From Euonymus europaeus (taxonomy: Eukaryota > Streptophyta > Magnoliopsida > Celastrales > Celastraceae): 64,000 bases of DNA. A model generated the notes under the pieces. The model was given only the letters and a program-made list of their open reading frames with translations, was not told the origin of the DNA and ran no database searches. This document shows positions 10,198-22,655 of the stretch, piece after piece. The stretch spans positions 315,001-379,000 of the forward strand of contig OY756957.1 of assembly GCA_963580455.1 (NCBI GenBank), in the 5' to 3' direction. How positions within the stretch are numbered: position 1 is the stretch's first letter; each line of letters starts with the position of its first letter. The translations under genes were made by a program, and so were the position numbers.

Positions 10198-12865
10198 TTA
10201 CGTAAACGGTTTTATGAATATCCGTTGACTCCGAGTTCTTAATTCGGTGATTTTTTGCTTTATTTCACACTACTTTTCGAGCTCTACGATCCTGGCGTTT
10301 CGGATTTTGATTTCAGAACTCGTGGCTAGTTGGTCTCGTTTCACCTAGTTAGCCGCGAAATGTGGTTTCTTTACGTAAACGGTTTTATGAATATCCGTTG
10401 ACTCCGAGCTCTGAATTCGGTAATTTTTAGCTTGATTTCACACTACTTTTCCAGCTCTACGATTATAGAGTTTCGGATTTTGATTTCAGAACTCGTGGCT
10501 AGTTGGTCTCGTTTGACCTAGTTAGCCGCGAAATGTGGTTTCTTTACGTAAACGGTTTTATTAATATCGGTTGACTCCGACTTCTGAATTCGGTGATTTT
10601 TAGCTTGATTTCACACTAATTTTCGAGCTCTACGAGCCTAGTGTTTCGGATTTTGATTTCAGAACTCGTGGCTAGTTGGTCTCGTTTCACCTAGTTAGCC
10701 GCGAAATGTGGTTTCTTTACGTAAACGGTTTTATGAATATCCGTTGACTCCGAGTTCTGAATTCGGTGATTTTTAGCTTGATTTCACACTACTTTTCGAG
10801 CTCTACAATCTTGGTGTTTCGGATTTTGATTTCAGAACTTGTGGCTAGTAGGTCTCGTTTCACCTATTTAGACGCGAAATGTGGTTTCTTTACGTAAACG
10901 GTTTTATGAATATCCGTTGACTCCGAGTTCTGAATTCGGTGATTTTTAGCTTGATTACACACTACTTTTCGAGCTCTACAATCCTGGATTTTTGGATTTC
11001 GATTTAAGAACTCGTGGCTAGTAGGTCTCGTTTCACCTATTTAGCCGCGAAATGTGGTTTCTTTACGTAAACGGTTTTATGAATATCGGTTGACTCCGAG
11101 TTCTGAATTCGGTGATTTTTAGCTTGATTTCACACTACTTTTCGAGCTCTACGATCCTGGCATTTCTGATTTTGATTTAAGAACTCGTGGCTAGTTGGTC
11201 TCGTTTAACCTAGTTAGCCGCGAAATGTGGTTTCTTTACGTAAACGGTTTTATGAATATCCATTGACTCCGAGTTCTGAATTCGGTGATTTTTAGCTTGA
11301 TTACACACTACTTTCGAGCTCTACAATCCTGGGTTTTCGGATTTCGATTTCAGAACTCGTGGCTAGTAGGTCTCGTTTCACCTATTTAGCCGCGAAATGT
11401 GGTTTCTTTACGTAAACGGTTTTATGAATTTCCGTTGACTCCGAGTTCTGAATTCGGTGATTTTTAGCTTGATTTCACACTACTTTTCGAGCTCTACAAT
11501 TCTGAGTTTTCGGATTTCGATTTCAGAACTCGTGGCTAGTAGGTCTCGTTTCACCTAGTTAGCCGCAAAATGTGGTTTCTTTACGTAAACGGTTTTATGA
11601 ATATCCGTTGACTCCGAGTTCTGAATTCGGGTGATTTTTAGCTTGATTTCACACTACTTTTCGAGCTCTACAATCCTGGGTTTTTGGATTTTGATTTCAG
11701 AACTCGTGGCTAGTAGGTCTCGTTTCACCTAGTTAGCCGCGAAATGTGGTTTCTTTACGTAAACGGTTTTATGAATATCTGTTGACTCCGAGTTCTGAAT
11801 TCGGTGATTTTTAGCTTGATTTCACACTACTTTTCGAGCTCTACAATCCTGGGTTTTCGGATTTCGATTTCAGAACTCGTGGCTAGTAGGCCTCGTTTCA
11901 CCTAGTTAGCCGCGAAATGTGGTTTCTTTACGTAAACGGTTTTATGAATATCCGTTGACTCCGAGTTCTGAATTCGGTGATTTTTAGCTTGATTTCACAC
12001 TACTTTTCGAGCTCTACAATCCTGGATTTTCGGATTTCGATTTCAGAACTCGTGGCTAGTAGGTCTCGTTTCAACTAGTTAGCCGCGAAATGTGGTTTCT
12101 TTAGGTAAACGGTTTTATGAATATCCGTTGACACCGAGTTCTGAATTCGGTGATTTTTAGCTTGATTCCACACTACCTTTCGAGCTCTACAATCCTGGAT
12201 TTTCGGATTTCGATTTCAGAACTCGTGGCTAGTAGGTATCGTTTCACCTAGTTAGCCGCGAAATGTGGTTTCTTTACGTAAACGGTTTTATGAATATCCG
12301 TTGACTCCAAGTTCTGAATTCGGTGATTTTTAGCTTGATTTCACACTACTTTTCGAGCTCTACAATCCTGGGTTTTCGGATTTCGATTTCAGAACTCGTG
12401 GCTAGTAGGTCTCGTTTCACCTAGTTAGCCGCGAAATGTGGTTTCTTTGCGTAAACGGTTTTATGAATATCCGTTGACTCCGAGTTCTGAATTCGGTGAT
12501 TTTTAGCTTGATTTCACACTACTTTTCGAGCTCTACAATCCTGGGTTTTTGGATTTTGATTTCAGAACTCGTGGCTAGTAGGTCTCGTTTCACCTAGTTA
12601 GCCGCGAAATGTGGTTTCTTTACGTAAACGGTTTTATGAATATCCGTTGACTCCGAGTTCTGAATTCGGTGATTTTTAGCTTGATTTCACACTACTTTTT
12701 GAGCTCTACAATCCTAGGTTTTCGGATTTCGATTTCAGAACTCGTGGCTAGTAGGCCTCGTTTCACCTAGTTAGCCGCGAAATGTGGTTTCTTTACGTGA
12801 ACGGTTTTATGAATATTCGTTGACTCCGAGTTCTGAATTCGGTGATTTTTAGCTTGATTTCACAC
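7790..12865. repeat. Left copy of a 5.1-kb block, repeated at +6052 bp
   Basis: This block matches about 13842-18917 at an offset of 6051-6052 bp. Tags are CCATTGAC with the one-base loss (7793 and 13845), TTTTATTAATATCG (8657 and 14708, 10560 and 16612), TCCAGCTCTACGATTATAG (near 10450 and 16502) and TTTACGTGAACGG (12799 and 18851). The match stops near 12865/18917, where the left copy has ACTAATTTTCGAGCTTTAC and the right copy has ACTACTTTTCGAGCTCTAC. The repeat length equals that of the 540-10197 pair, so one 35-monomer register was used more than once. Confidence 0.85.
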
Positions 12866-13144
12866 TAATTTTCGAGCTTTACAATCCTAGCGTTTCGGAT
12901 TTTTATTTCAGAACTCGTGGCTTGTAGGTCTCGTTCCATCTAGTTAGCCGCGAAATGTGGTTTCTTTACGTAAACGGTTTTATGAATATCCGTTGACTCT
13001 GAGTTCTGAATTCGGTGATTTTTAGCTTGATTTCACACTACTTTTCCAGCTCTACAATCCTGGATTTTCGGATTTCGATTTCAGAACTCGTGGCTAGTAG
13101 GTCTCGTTTCACCCAGTTAGCCGCGAAATGTGGTTTCTTTACGT

Positions 13145-13662
13145 AAACGGTTTTATGAATATCCGTTGAATCCGAGTTCTGAATTCGGTGATTTTTAGCT
13201 TGATTTCACACTACTTTTCGAGCTCTACGATCCTGGCATTTCTGATTTCGATTTAAGAACTTGTGGCTAGTTGGTCTCGTTTAACCTAGTTAGCCGCGAA
13301 ATGTGGTTTCTTTACGTAAACGGTTTTATGAATATCCATTGACTCCGAGTTCTGAATTCGGTGATTTTTAGCTTGATTACACACTACTTTCGAGCTCTAC
13401 AATCCTGGGTTTTCGGATTTCGATTTCAGAACTCGTGGCTAGTAGGTCTCGTTTCACCTATTTAGCCGCGAAATGTGGTTTCTTTACGTAAACGGTTTTA
13501 TGAATTTCCGTTGACTCCGAGTTCTGAATTCGGTGATTTTTAGCTTGATTTCACACTACTTTTCGAGCTCTACAATTCGGGGTTTTCGGATTTCGATTTC
13601 AGAACTCGTGGCTAGTAGGTCTCGTTTCACCTAGTTAGCCGCGAAATGTGGTTTCTTTACGT
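13145..13662. repeat. Three-monomer module, first occurrence
   Basis: Three consecutive monomers form a recognisable cassette. The first has CCGTTGAATCC with CATTTCTGATTTCG, the second has CCATTGAC with GATTACAC and the one-base loss, and the third has GAATTTCCG with TACAATTCGGGG. The same order recurs with its first monomer starting at 21965, 28190, 30783, 34412, 35102, 39424, 41670, 42360, 47376 and 48066. It is therefore a conserved sub-unit carried into many larger blocks. At 32339 only the first two monomers follow each other. Confidence 0.85.
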
Positions 13663-14180
13663 AAACGGTTTTATGAATATCCGTTGACTCCGGGTTCTGA
13701 ATTCGGTGATTTTTAGCTTGATTTCACACTACTTTTCGAGCTCTACGTTCCTGGCATTTCGGATTTTGATTTCAGAACTCGTGGCTAGTTGGTCTCGTTT
13801 CACCTAGTTAGCCGCGAAATGTGGTTTCTTTACGTAAACGGTTTTATGAATATCCATTGACTCCGAGTTCTGAATTCGGTGATTTTTAGCTTGATTACAC
13901 ACTACTTTCGAGCTCTACAATCCTGGGTTTTCGGATTTTGATTTCAGAACTCGTGGCTAGTAGGTCTCGTTTCACCTATTTAGCCGCGAAATGTGGTTTC
14001 TTTACGTAAACGGTTTTATGAATATCCGTTGACTCCGAGTTCTGAATTTGGTGATTTTTAGCTTGATTTCACACTACTTTTCGATCTCTACGTTCCTGGC
14101 CTTCTGGATTTTGATTTCAGAACTCGTGGCTAGTTGGTCTCGTTTCACCTAGTTAGCCGCGAAATGTGGTTTCTTTACGT

Positions 14181-14350
14181 AAACGGTTTTATGAATATCC
14201 GTTGACTCCGAGTTCTGAATTCGGTGATTAGCTTGATTTCACACTACTTTTCGTGCTCTACAATCCTGGTTTTTCAGATTTCGATTTCAGAACTCGTGGC
14301 TAGTAGGTCTTGTTTCACCTAGTTAGCCACGAAATGTGGTATCTTTACGT
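14181..14350. repeat. Shortened monomer, 170 bp
   Basis: GGTGATTTTTAGC is reduced to GGTGATTAGC, a loss of three bases. It is the shortest monomer I found in the window. The partner monomer at an offset of 6052 bp, near 8129, has the full sequence. The change is therefore later than the block duplication, or it is a sequencing error. Confidence 0.85.
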
Positions 14351-15043
14351 AAACGGTTTTATGAATATCCGTTGACTCCGAGTTCTGAATTCGGTGATTT
14401 TTTGCTTTATTTCACACAACTTTTCGAGCTCTACGATCCTGGCGTTTCGGATTTTGATTTCAGAACTCGTGGCTAGTTGGTCTCGTTTCACCTAGTTTCG
14501 CCGCGAAATGTGGTTTCTTTACGTAAACGGTTTTATGAATATCCGTTGACTCCGAGCTCTGAATTTGGTAATTTTTAGCTTGATTTCACACTACTTTTCA
14601 AGCTCTACGATTATGGAGTTTCGGATTTTGATTTCAGAACTCGTGGCTAGTTCGTCTCGTTTGACCTAGTTAGCCGCGAAATGTGGTTTCTTTACGTAAA
14701 CGGTTTTATTAATATCGGTTGACTCCGAGTTCTGAATTCGGTGATTTTTAGCTTGATTTCACACAAATTTTCGAGCTCTACGAGCCTGGTGTTTCGGATT
14801 TTGATTTCAGAACTCGTGGCTAGTTGGTCACGTTTCTCCTAGTTAGCCGCGAAATGTTGTTTCTTTACGTAAACGGTTTTATGAATATCCGTTGACTCCG
14901 GGTTCTGAATTCGGTGATTTTTAGCTTGATTTCACACTACTTTTCGAGCTCTACAATCTTGGCATTTCGGATTTCGATTTCAGAACTTGTGGCTAGTAGG
15001 TCTCGTTTCACCTATTTAGCCGCGAAATCTGGTTTCTTTACGT

Positions 15044-15218
15044 AAACGGTTTTATGAATATCCGTTGACTCCGAGTTCTGAATTCCGGTGATTTTTTAGC
15101 TTGATTTCACACTACTTTTCGAGCTCTACAACGCTGGGTTTTCGGATTTCGATTTCAGAACTCGCGGCTAGTAGGCCTCGTTTCACCTAGTTAGCCGCGA
15201 AATGTGGTTTCTTTACGT
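15044..15218. repeat. Lengthened monomer, 175 bp
   Basis: GAATTCGGTG reads GAATTCCGGTG, and GATTTTTAGC reads GATTTTTTAGC, so the monomer gains two bases. The partner near 8992 has neither insertion. It is the longest monomer I found. Confidence 0.85.
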
Positions 15219-16149
15219 AAACGGTTTTATGAATATCCGTTGACTCCGAGTTCTGAATTCGGGTGATTTTTAGATTGATTTCACACTACTTTTCGAGCTC
15301 TACAATCCTGGGTTTTTGGATTTTGATTTCAGAACTCGTGGCTAGTAGGTCTCGTTTCACCTAGTTAGCCGCGAAATGTGGTTTCTTTACGTAAACGGTT
15401 TTATGAATATCTGTTGACTCCGAGTTCTGAATTCGGTGATTTTTAGCTTGATTTCACACTACTTTTCGAGCTCTACAATCCTGGGTTTTCGGATTTCGAT
15501 TTCAGAACTCGTGGCTAGTAGGCCTCGTTTCACCTAGTTAGCCGCGAAATGTGGTTTCTTTACGTAAACGGTTTTATGAATATCCGTTGACTCCGAGTTC
15601 TGAATTCGGTGATTTTTAGCTTGATTTCACACTACTTTTCGAGCTCTACAATCCTGGATTTTCGGATTTCGATTTCAGAACTCTTGGTAGTAGGTCTCGT
15701 TTCAACTAGTTAGCCGCGAAATGTAGTTTCTTTACGTAAACGGTTTTATGAATATCCGTTGACTCCGAGTTCTGAATTCGGTGATTTTTAGCTTGATTCC
15801 ACACTACTTTTCGAGCTCTACAATCCTGGATTTTCGGATTTCGATTTCAGAACTCGTGGCTAGTAGGTCTCGTTTCACCTAGTTAGCCGCAAAATGTGGT
15901 TTCTTTAGGTAAACGGTTTTATGAATATCCGTTGACACCGAGTTCTGAATTCGGTGATTTTTAGCTTGATTTCACACTACTTTTCGAGCTCTACGTTCCT
16001 GGCGTTTCGGATTTTGATTTCAGAACTCGTGGCTAGTTGGTATCGTTTCACCTAGTTAGCCGCGAAATGTGGTTTCTTTACGTAAACGGTTTTATGAATA
16101 TCCGTTGACTCCGAGTTCTGAATTCGGTGATTTTAGCTTGATTTCACAC

Positions 16150-19100
16150 TACTTTTCGAGCTCTACAATCCTGGGTTTTCGGATTTCGATTTCAGAACTC
16201 GTGGCTAGTAGGTCTCGTTTCACCTAGTTAGCCGCGAAATGTGGTTTCTTTACGTAAACGGTTTTATGAATATCCGTTGACTCCGAGTTCTTAATTCGGT
16301 GATTTTTTGCTTTATTTCACACTACTTTTCGAGCTCTACGATCCTGGCGTTTCGGATTTTGATTTCAGAACTCGTGGCTAGTTGGTCTCGTTTCACCTAG
16401 TTAGCCGCGAAATGTGGTTTCTTTACGTAAACGGTTTTATGAATATCCGTTGACTCCGAGCTCTGAATTCGGTAATTTTTAGCTTGATTTCACACTACTT
16501 TTCCAGCTCTACGATTATAGAGTTTCGGATTTTGATTTCAGAACTCGTGGCTAGTTGGTCTCGTTTGACCTAGTTAGCCGCGAAATGTGGTTTCTTTACG
16601 TAAACGGTTTTATTAATATCGGTTGACTCCGACTTCTGAATTCGGTGATTTTTAGCTTGATTTCACACTAATTTTCGAGCTCTACGAGCCTAGTGTTTCG
16701 GATTTTGATTTCAGAACTCGTGGCTAGTTGGTCTCGTTTCACCTAGTTAGCCGCGAAATGTGGTTTCTTTACGTAAACGGTTTTATGAATATCCGTTGAC
16801 TCCGAGTTCTGAATTCGGTGATTTTTAGCTTGATTTCACACTACTTTTCGAGCTCTACAATCTTGGTGTTTCGGATTTTGATTTCAGAACTTGTGGCTAG
16901 TAGGTCTCGTTTCACCTATTTAGACGCGAAATGTGGTTTCTTTACGTAAACGGTTTTATGAATATCCGTTGACTCCGAGTTCTGAATTCGGTGATTTTTA
17001 GCTTGATTACACACTACTTTTCGAGCTCTACAATCCTGGATTTTTGGATTTCGATTTAAGAACTCGTGGCTAGTAGGTCTCGTTTCACCTATTTAGCCGC
17101 GAAATGTGGTTTCTTTACGTAAACGGTTTTATGAATATCGGTTGACTCCGAGTTCTGAATTCGGTGATTTTTAGCTTGATTTCACACTACTTTTCGAGCT
17201 CTACGATCCTGGCATTTCTGATTTTGATTTAAGAACTCGTGGCTAGTTGGTCTCGTTTAACCTAGTTAGCCGCGAAATGTGGTTTCTTTACGTAAACGGT
17301 TTTATGAATATCCATTGACTCCGAGTTCTGAATTCGGTGATTTTTAGCTTGATTACACACTACTTTCGAGCTCTACAATCCTGGGTTTTCGGATTTCGAT
17401 TTCAGAACTCGTGGCTAGTAGGTCTCGTTTCACCTATTTAGCCGCGAAATGTGGTTTCTTTACGTAAACGGTTTTATGAATTTCCGTTGACTCCGAGCTC
17501 TGAATTCGGTGATTTTTAGCTTGATTTCACACTACTTTTCGAGCTCTACAATTCTGAGTTTTCGGATTTCGATTTCAGAACTCGTGGCTAGTAGGTCTCG
17601 TTTCACCTAGTTAGCCGCAAAATGTGGTTTCTTTACGTAAACGGTTTTATGAATATCCGTTGACTCCGAGTTCTGAATTCGGGTGATTTTTAGCTTGATT
17701 TCACACTACTTTTCGAGCTCTACAATCCTGGGTTTTTGGATTTTGATTTCAGAACTCGTGGCTAGTAGGTCTCGTTTCACCTAGTTAGCCGCGAAATGTG
17801 GTTTCTTTACGTAAACGGTTTTATGAATATCTGTTGACTCCGAGTTCTGAATTCGGTGATTTTTAGCTTGATTTCACACTACTTTTCGAGCTCTACAATC
17901 CTGGGTTTTCGGATTTCGATTTCAGAACTCGTGGCTAGTAGGCCTCGTTTCACCTAGTTAGCCGCGAAATGTGGTTTCTTTACGTAAACGGTTTTATGAA
18001 TATCCGTTGACTCCGAGTTCTGAATTCGGTGATTTTTAGCTTGATTTCACACTACTTTTCGAGCTCTACAATCCTGGATTTTCGGATTTCGATTTCAGAA
18101 CTCGTGGCTAGTAGGTCTCGTTTCAACTAGTTAGCCGCGAAATGTGGTTTCTTTAGGTAAACGGTTTTATGAATATCCGTTGACACCGAGTTCTGAATTC
18201 GGTGATTTTTAGCTTGATTCCACACTACCTTTCGAGCTCTACAATCCTGGATTTTCGGATTTCGATTTCAGAACTCGTGGCTAGTAGGTATCGTTTCACC
18301 TAGTTAGCCGCGAAATGTGGTTTCTTTACGTAAACGGTTTTATGAATATCCGTTGACTCCAAGTTCTGAATTCGGTGATTTTTAGCTTGATTTCACACTA
18401 CTTTTCGAGCTCTACAATCCTGGGTTTTCGGATTTCGATTTCAGAACTCGTGGCTAGTAGGTCTCGTTTCACCTAGTTAGCCGCGAAATGTGGTTTCTTT
18501 GCGTAAACGGTTTTATGAATATCCGTTGACTCCGAGTTCTGAATTCGGTGATTTTTAGCTTGATTTCACACTACTTTTCGAGCTCTACAATCCTGGGTTT
18601 TTGGATTTTGATTTCAGAACTCGTGGCTAGTAGGTCTCGTTTCACCTAGTTAGCCGCGAAATGTGGTTTCTTTACGTAAACGGTTTTATGAATATCCGTT
18701 GACTCCGAGTTCTGAATTCGGTGATTTTTAGCTTGATTTCACACTACTTTTTGAGCTCTACAATCCTAGGTTTTCGGATTTCGATTTCAGAACTCGTGGC
18801 TAGTAGGCCTCGTTTCACCTAGTTAGCCGCGAAATGTGGTTTCTTTACGTGAACGGTTTTATGAATATTCGTTGACTCCGAGTTCTGAATTCGGTGATTT
18901 TTAGCTTGATTTCACACTACTTTTCGAGCTCTACAATCCTGGGTTTTCGGATTTCGATTTCAGAACTCGTGGCTAGTAGGTCTCGTTTCACCTAGTTAGC
19001 CGCGAAATGTGGTTTCTTTACGTAAACGGTTTTATGAATATCCGTTGACTCCGAGTTCTTAATTCGGTGATTTTTTGCTTTATTTCACACTACTTTTCGA

Positions 19101-21685
19101 GCTCTACGATCCTGGCGTTTCGGATTTTGATTTCAGAACTCGTGGCTAGTTGGTCTCGTTTCACCTAGTTAGCCGCGAAATGTGGTTTCTTTACGTAAAC
19201 GGTTTTATGAATATCCGTTGACTCCGAGCTCTGAATTCGGTAATTTTTAGCTTGATTTCACACTACTTTTCCAGCTCTACGATTATAGAGTTTCGGATTT
19301 TGATTTCAGAACTCGTGGCTAGTTGGTCTCGTTTGACCTAGTTAGCCGCGAAATGTGGTTTCTTTACGTAAACGGTTTTATTAATATCGGTTGACTCCGA
19401 CTTCTGAATTCGGTGATTTTTAGCTTGATTTCACACTAATTTTCGAGCTCTACGAGCCTAGTGTTTCGGATTTTGATTTCAGAACTCGTGGCTAGTTGGT
19501 CTCGTTTCACCTAGTTAGCCGCGAAATGTGGTTTCTTTACGTAAACGGTTTTATGAATATCCGTTGACTCCGAGTTCTGAATTCGGTGATTTTTAGCTTG
19601 ATTTCACACTACTTTTCGAGCTCTACAATCTTGGTGTTTCGGATTTTGATTTCAGAACTTGTGGCTAGTAGGTCTCGTTTCACCTATTTAGACGCGAAAT
19701 GTGGTTTCTTTACGTAAACGGTTTTATGAATATCCGTTGACTCCGAGTTCTGAATTCGGTGATTTTTAGCTTGATTACACACTACTTTTCGAGCTCTACA
19801 ATCCTGGATTTTTGGATTTCGATTTAAGAACTCGTGGCTAGTAGGTCTCGTTTCACCTATTTAGCCGCGAAATGTGGTTTCTTTACGTAAACGGTTTTAT
19901 GAATATCGGTTGACTCCGAGTTCTGAATTCGGTGATTTTTAGCTTGATTTCACACTACTTTTCGAGCTCTACGATCCTGGCATTTCTGATTTTGATTTAA
20001 GAACTCGTGGCTAGTTGGTCTCGTTTAACCTAGTTAGCCGCGAAATGTGGTTTCTTTACGTAAACGGTTTTATGAATATCCATTGACTCCGAGTTCTGAA
20101 TTCGGTGATTTTTAGCTTGATTACACACTACTTTCGAGCTCTACAATCCTGGGTTTTCGGATTTCGATTTCAGAACTCGTGGCTAGTAGGTCTCGTTTCA
20201 CCTATTTAGCCGCGAAATGTGGTTTCTTTACGTAAACGGTTTTATGAATTTCCGTTGACTCCGAGCTCTGAATTCGGTGATTTTTAGCTTGATTTCACAC
20301 TACTTTTCGAGCTCTACAATTCTGAGTTTTCGGATTTCGATTTCAGAACTCGTGGCTAGTAGGTCTCGTTTCACCTAGTTAGCCGCAAAATGTGGTTTCT
20401 TTACGTAAACGGTTTTATGAATATCCGTTGACTCCGAGTTCTGAATTCGGGTGATTTTTAGCTTGATTTCACACTACTTTTCGAGCTCTACAATCCTGGG
20501 TTTTTGGATTTTGATTTCAGAACTCGTGGCTAGTAGGTCTCGTTTCACCTAGTTAGCCGCGAAATGTGGTTTCTTTACGTAAACGGTTTTATGAATATCT
20601 GTTGACTCCGAGTTCTGAATTCGGTGATTTTTAGCTTGATTTCACACTACTTTTCGAGCTCTACAATCCTGGGTTTTCGGATTTCGATTTCAGAACTCGT
20701 GGCTAGTAGGCCTCGTTTCACCTAGTTAGCCGCGAAATGTGGTTTCTTTACGTAAACGGTTTTATGAATATCCGTTGACTCCGAGTTCTGAATTCGGTGA
20801 TTTTTAGCTTGATTTCACACTACTTTTCGAGCTCTACAATCCTGGATTTTCGGATTTCGATTTCAGAACTCGTGGCTAGTAGGTCTCGTTTCAACTAGTT
20901 AGCCGCGAAATGTGGTTTCTTTAGGTAAACGGTTTTATGAATATCCGTTGACACCGAGTTCTGAATTCGGTGATTTTTAGCTTGATTCCACACTACCTTT
21001 CGAGCTCTACAATCCTGGATTTTCGGATTTCGATTTCAGAACTCGTGGCTAGTAGGTATCGTTTCACCTAGTTAGCCGCGAAATGTGGTTTCTTTACGTA
21101 AACGGTTTTATGAATATCCGTTGACTCCAAGTTCTGAATTCGGTGATTTTTAGCTTGATTTCACACTACTTTTCGAGCTCTACAATCCTGGGTTTTCGGA
21201 TTTCGATTTCAGAACTCGTGGCTAGTAGGTCTCGTTTCACCTAGTTAGCCGCGAAATGTGGTTTCTTTGCGTAAACGGTTTTATGAATATCCGTTGACTC
21301 CGAGTTCTGAATTCGGTGATTTTTAGCTTGATTTCACACTACTTTTCGAGCTCTACAATCCTGGGTTTTTGGATTTTGATTTCAGAACTCGTGGCTAGTA
21401 GGTCTCGTTTCACCTAGTTAGCCGCGAAATGTGGTTTCTTTACGTAAACGGTTTTATGAATATCCGTTGACTCCGAGTTCTGAATTCGGTGATTTTTAGC
21501 TTGATTTCACACTACTTTTTGAGCTCTACAATCCTAGGTTTTCGGATTTCGATTTCAGAACTCGTGGCTAGTAGGCCTCGTTTCACCTAGTTAGCCGCGA
21601 AATGTGGTTTCTTTACGTGAACGGTTTTATGAATATTCGTTGACTCCGAGTTCTGAATTCGGTGATTTTTAGCTTGATTTCACAC
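16150..21685. repeat. Tandem 16-monomer higher-order repeat, 2768 bp
   Basis: About 16150-18917 is followed directly by its copy 18918-21685, at an offset of exactly 16 x 173. Tags are TTCTTAATTCGG (near 16290 and 19058), TTTTATTAATATCG (16612 and 19380), GAATTTCCGTTGACTCCGAG followed by CTC (near 17480 and 20248) and TTTACGTGAACGG (18851 and 21619). The two copies are nearly identical by eye. Both carry GAGCTCTG in the GAATTTCC monomer, whereas the older partner near 11430 has GAGTTCTG. This 16-mer duplication therefore came after the 35-monomer duplication. Confidence 0.88.
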
Positions 21686-22655
21686 TAATTTTCGAGCTTT
21701 ACAATCCTAGCGTTTCGGATTTTTATTTCAGAACTCGTGGCTTGTAGGTCTCGTTCCATCTAGTTAGCCGCGAAATGTGGTTTCTTTACGTAAACGGTTT
21801 TATGAATATCCGTTGACTCTGAGTTCTGAATTCGGTGATTTTTAGCTTGATTTCACACTACTTTTCCAGCTCTACAATCCTGGATTTTCGGATTTCGATT
21901 TCAGAACTCGTGGCTAGTAGGTCTCGTTTCACCCAGTTAGCCGCGAAATGTGGTTTCTTTACGTAAACGGTTTTATGAATATCCGTTGAATCCGAGTTCT
22001 GAATTCGGTGATTTTTAGCTTGATTTCACACTACTTTTCGAGCTCTACGATCCTGGCATTTCTGATTTCGATTTAAGAACTTGTGGCTAGTTGGTCTCGT
22101 TTAACCTAGTTAGCCGCGAAATGTGGTTTCTTTACGTAAACGGTTTTATGAATATCCATTGACTCCGAGTTCTGAATTCGGTGATTTTTAGCTTGATTAC
22201 ACACTACTTTCGAGCTCTACAATCCTGGGTTTTCGGATTTCGATTTCAGAACTCGTGGCTAGTAGGTCTCGTTTCACCTATTTAGCCGCGAAATGTGGTT
22301 TCTTTACGTAAACGGTTTTATGAATTTCCGTTGACTCCGAGTTCTGAATTCGGTGATTTTTAGCTTGATTTCACACTACTTTTCGAGCTCTACAATTCGG
22401 GGTTTTCGGATTTCGATTTCAGAACTCGTGGCTAGTAGGTCTCGTTTCACCTAGTTAGCCGCGAAATGTGGTTTCTTTACGTAAACGGTTTTATGAATAT
22501 CCGTTGACTCCGGGTTCTGAATTCGGTGATTTTTAGCTTGATTTCACACTACTTTTCGAGCTCTACGTTCCTGGCATTTCGGATTTTGATTTCAGAACTC
22601 GTGGCTAGTTGGTCTCGTTTCACCTAGTTAGCCGCGAAATGTGGTTTCTTTACGT
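18918..22655. repeat. 3.7-kb block matching 10098-13835 (offset 8820 bp)
   Basis: The offset of 8820 bp is 6052 plus 2768, as expected if the 16-mer duplication followed the 35-mer duplication. The match continues past the 16-mer pair: ACTAATTTTCGAGCTTTAC near 12866 and 21686, TACAATTCGGGG near 13570 and 22390, and TACGTTCCTGGCATTTC near 13746 and 22566. It fails near 13850/22670, where the left copy has CCATTGAC and the right copy has CCGTTGAC. Confidence 0.83.

Larger units (their letters stand above)
13842..18917. repeat. Right copy of the 5.1-kb block, with clustered small indels
   Basis: This is the partner of about 7790-12865. It carries several length changes absent from the left copy: three bases lost near 14228, one T gained near 14498, one C and one T gained near 15083-15098, and one T lost near 16131. 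All lie in or beside short homopolymers. The spacing otherwise stays at 6052 bp. Confidence 0.85.
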
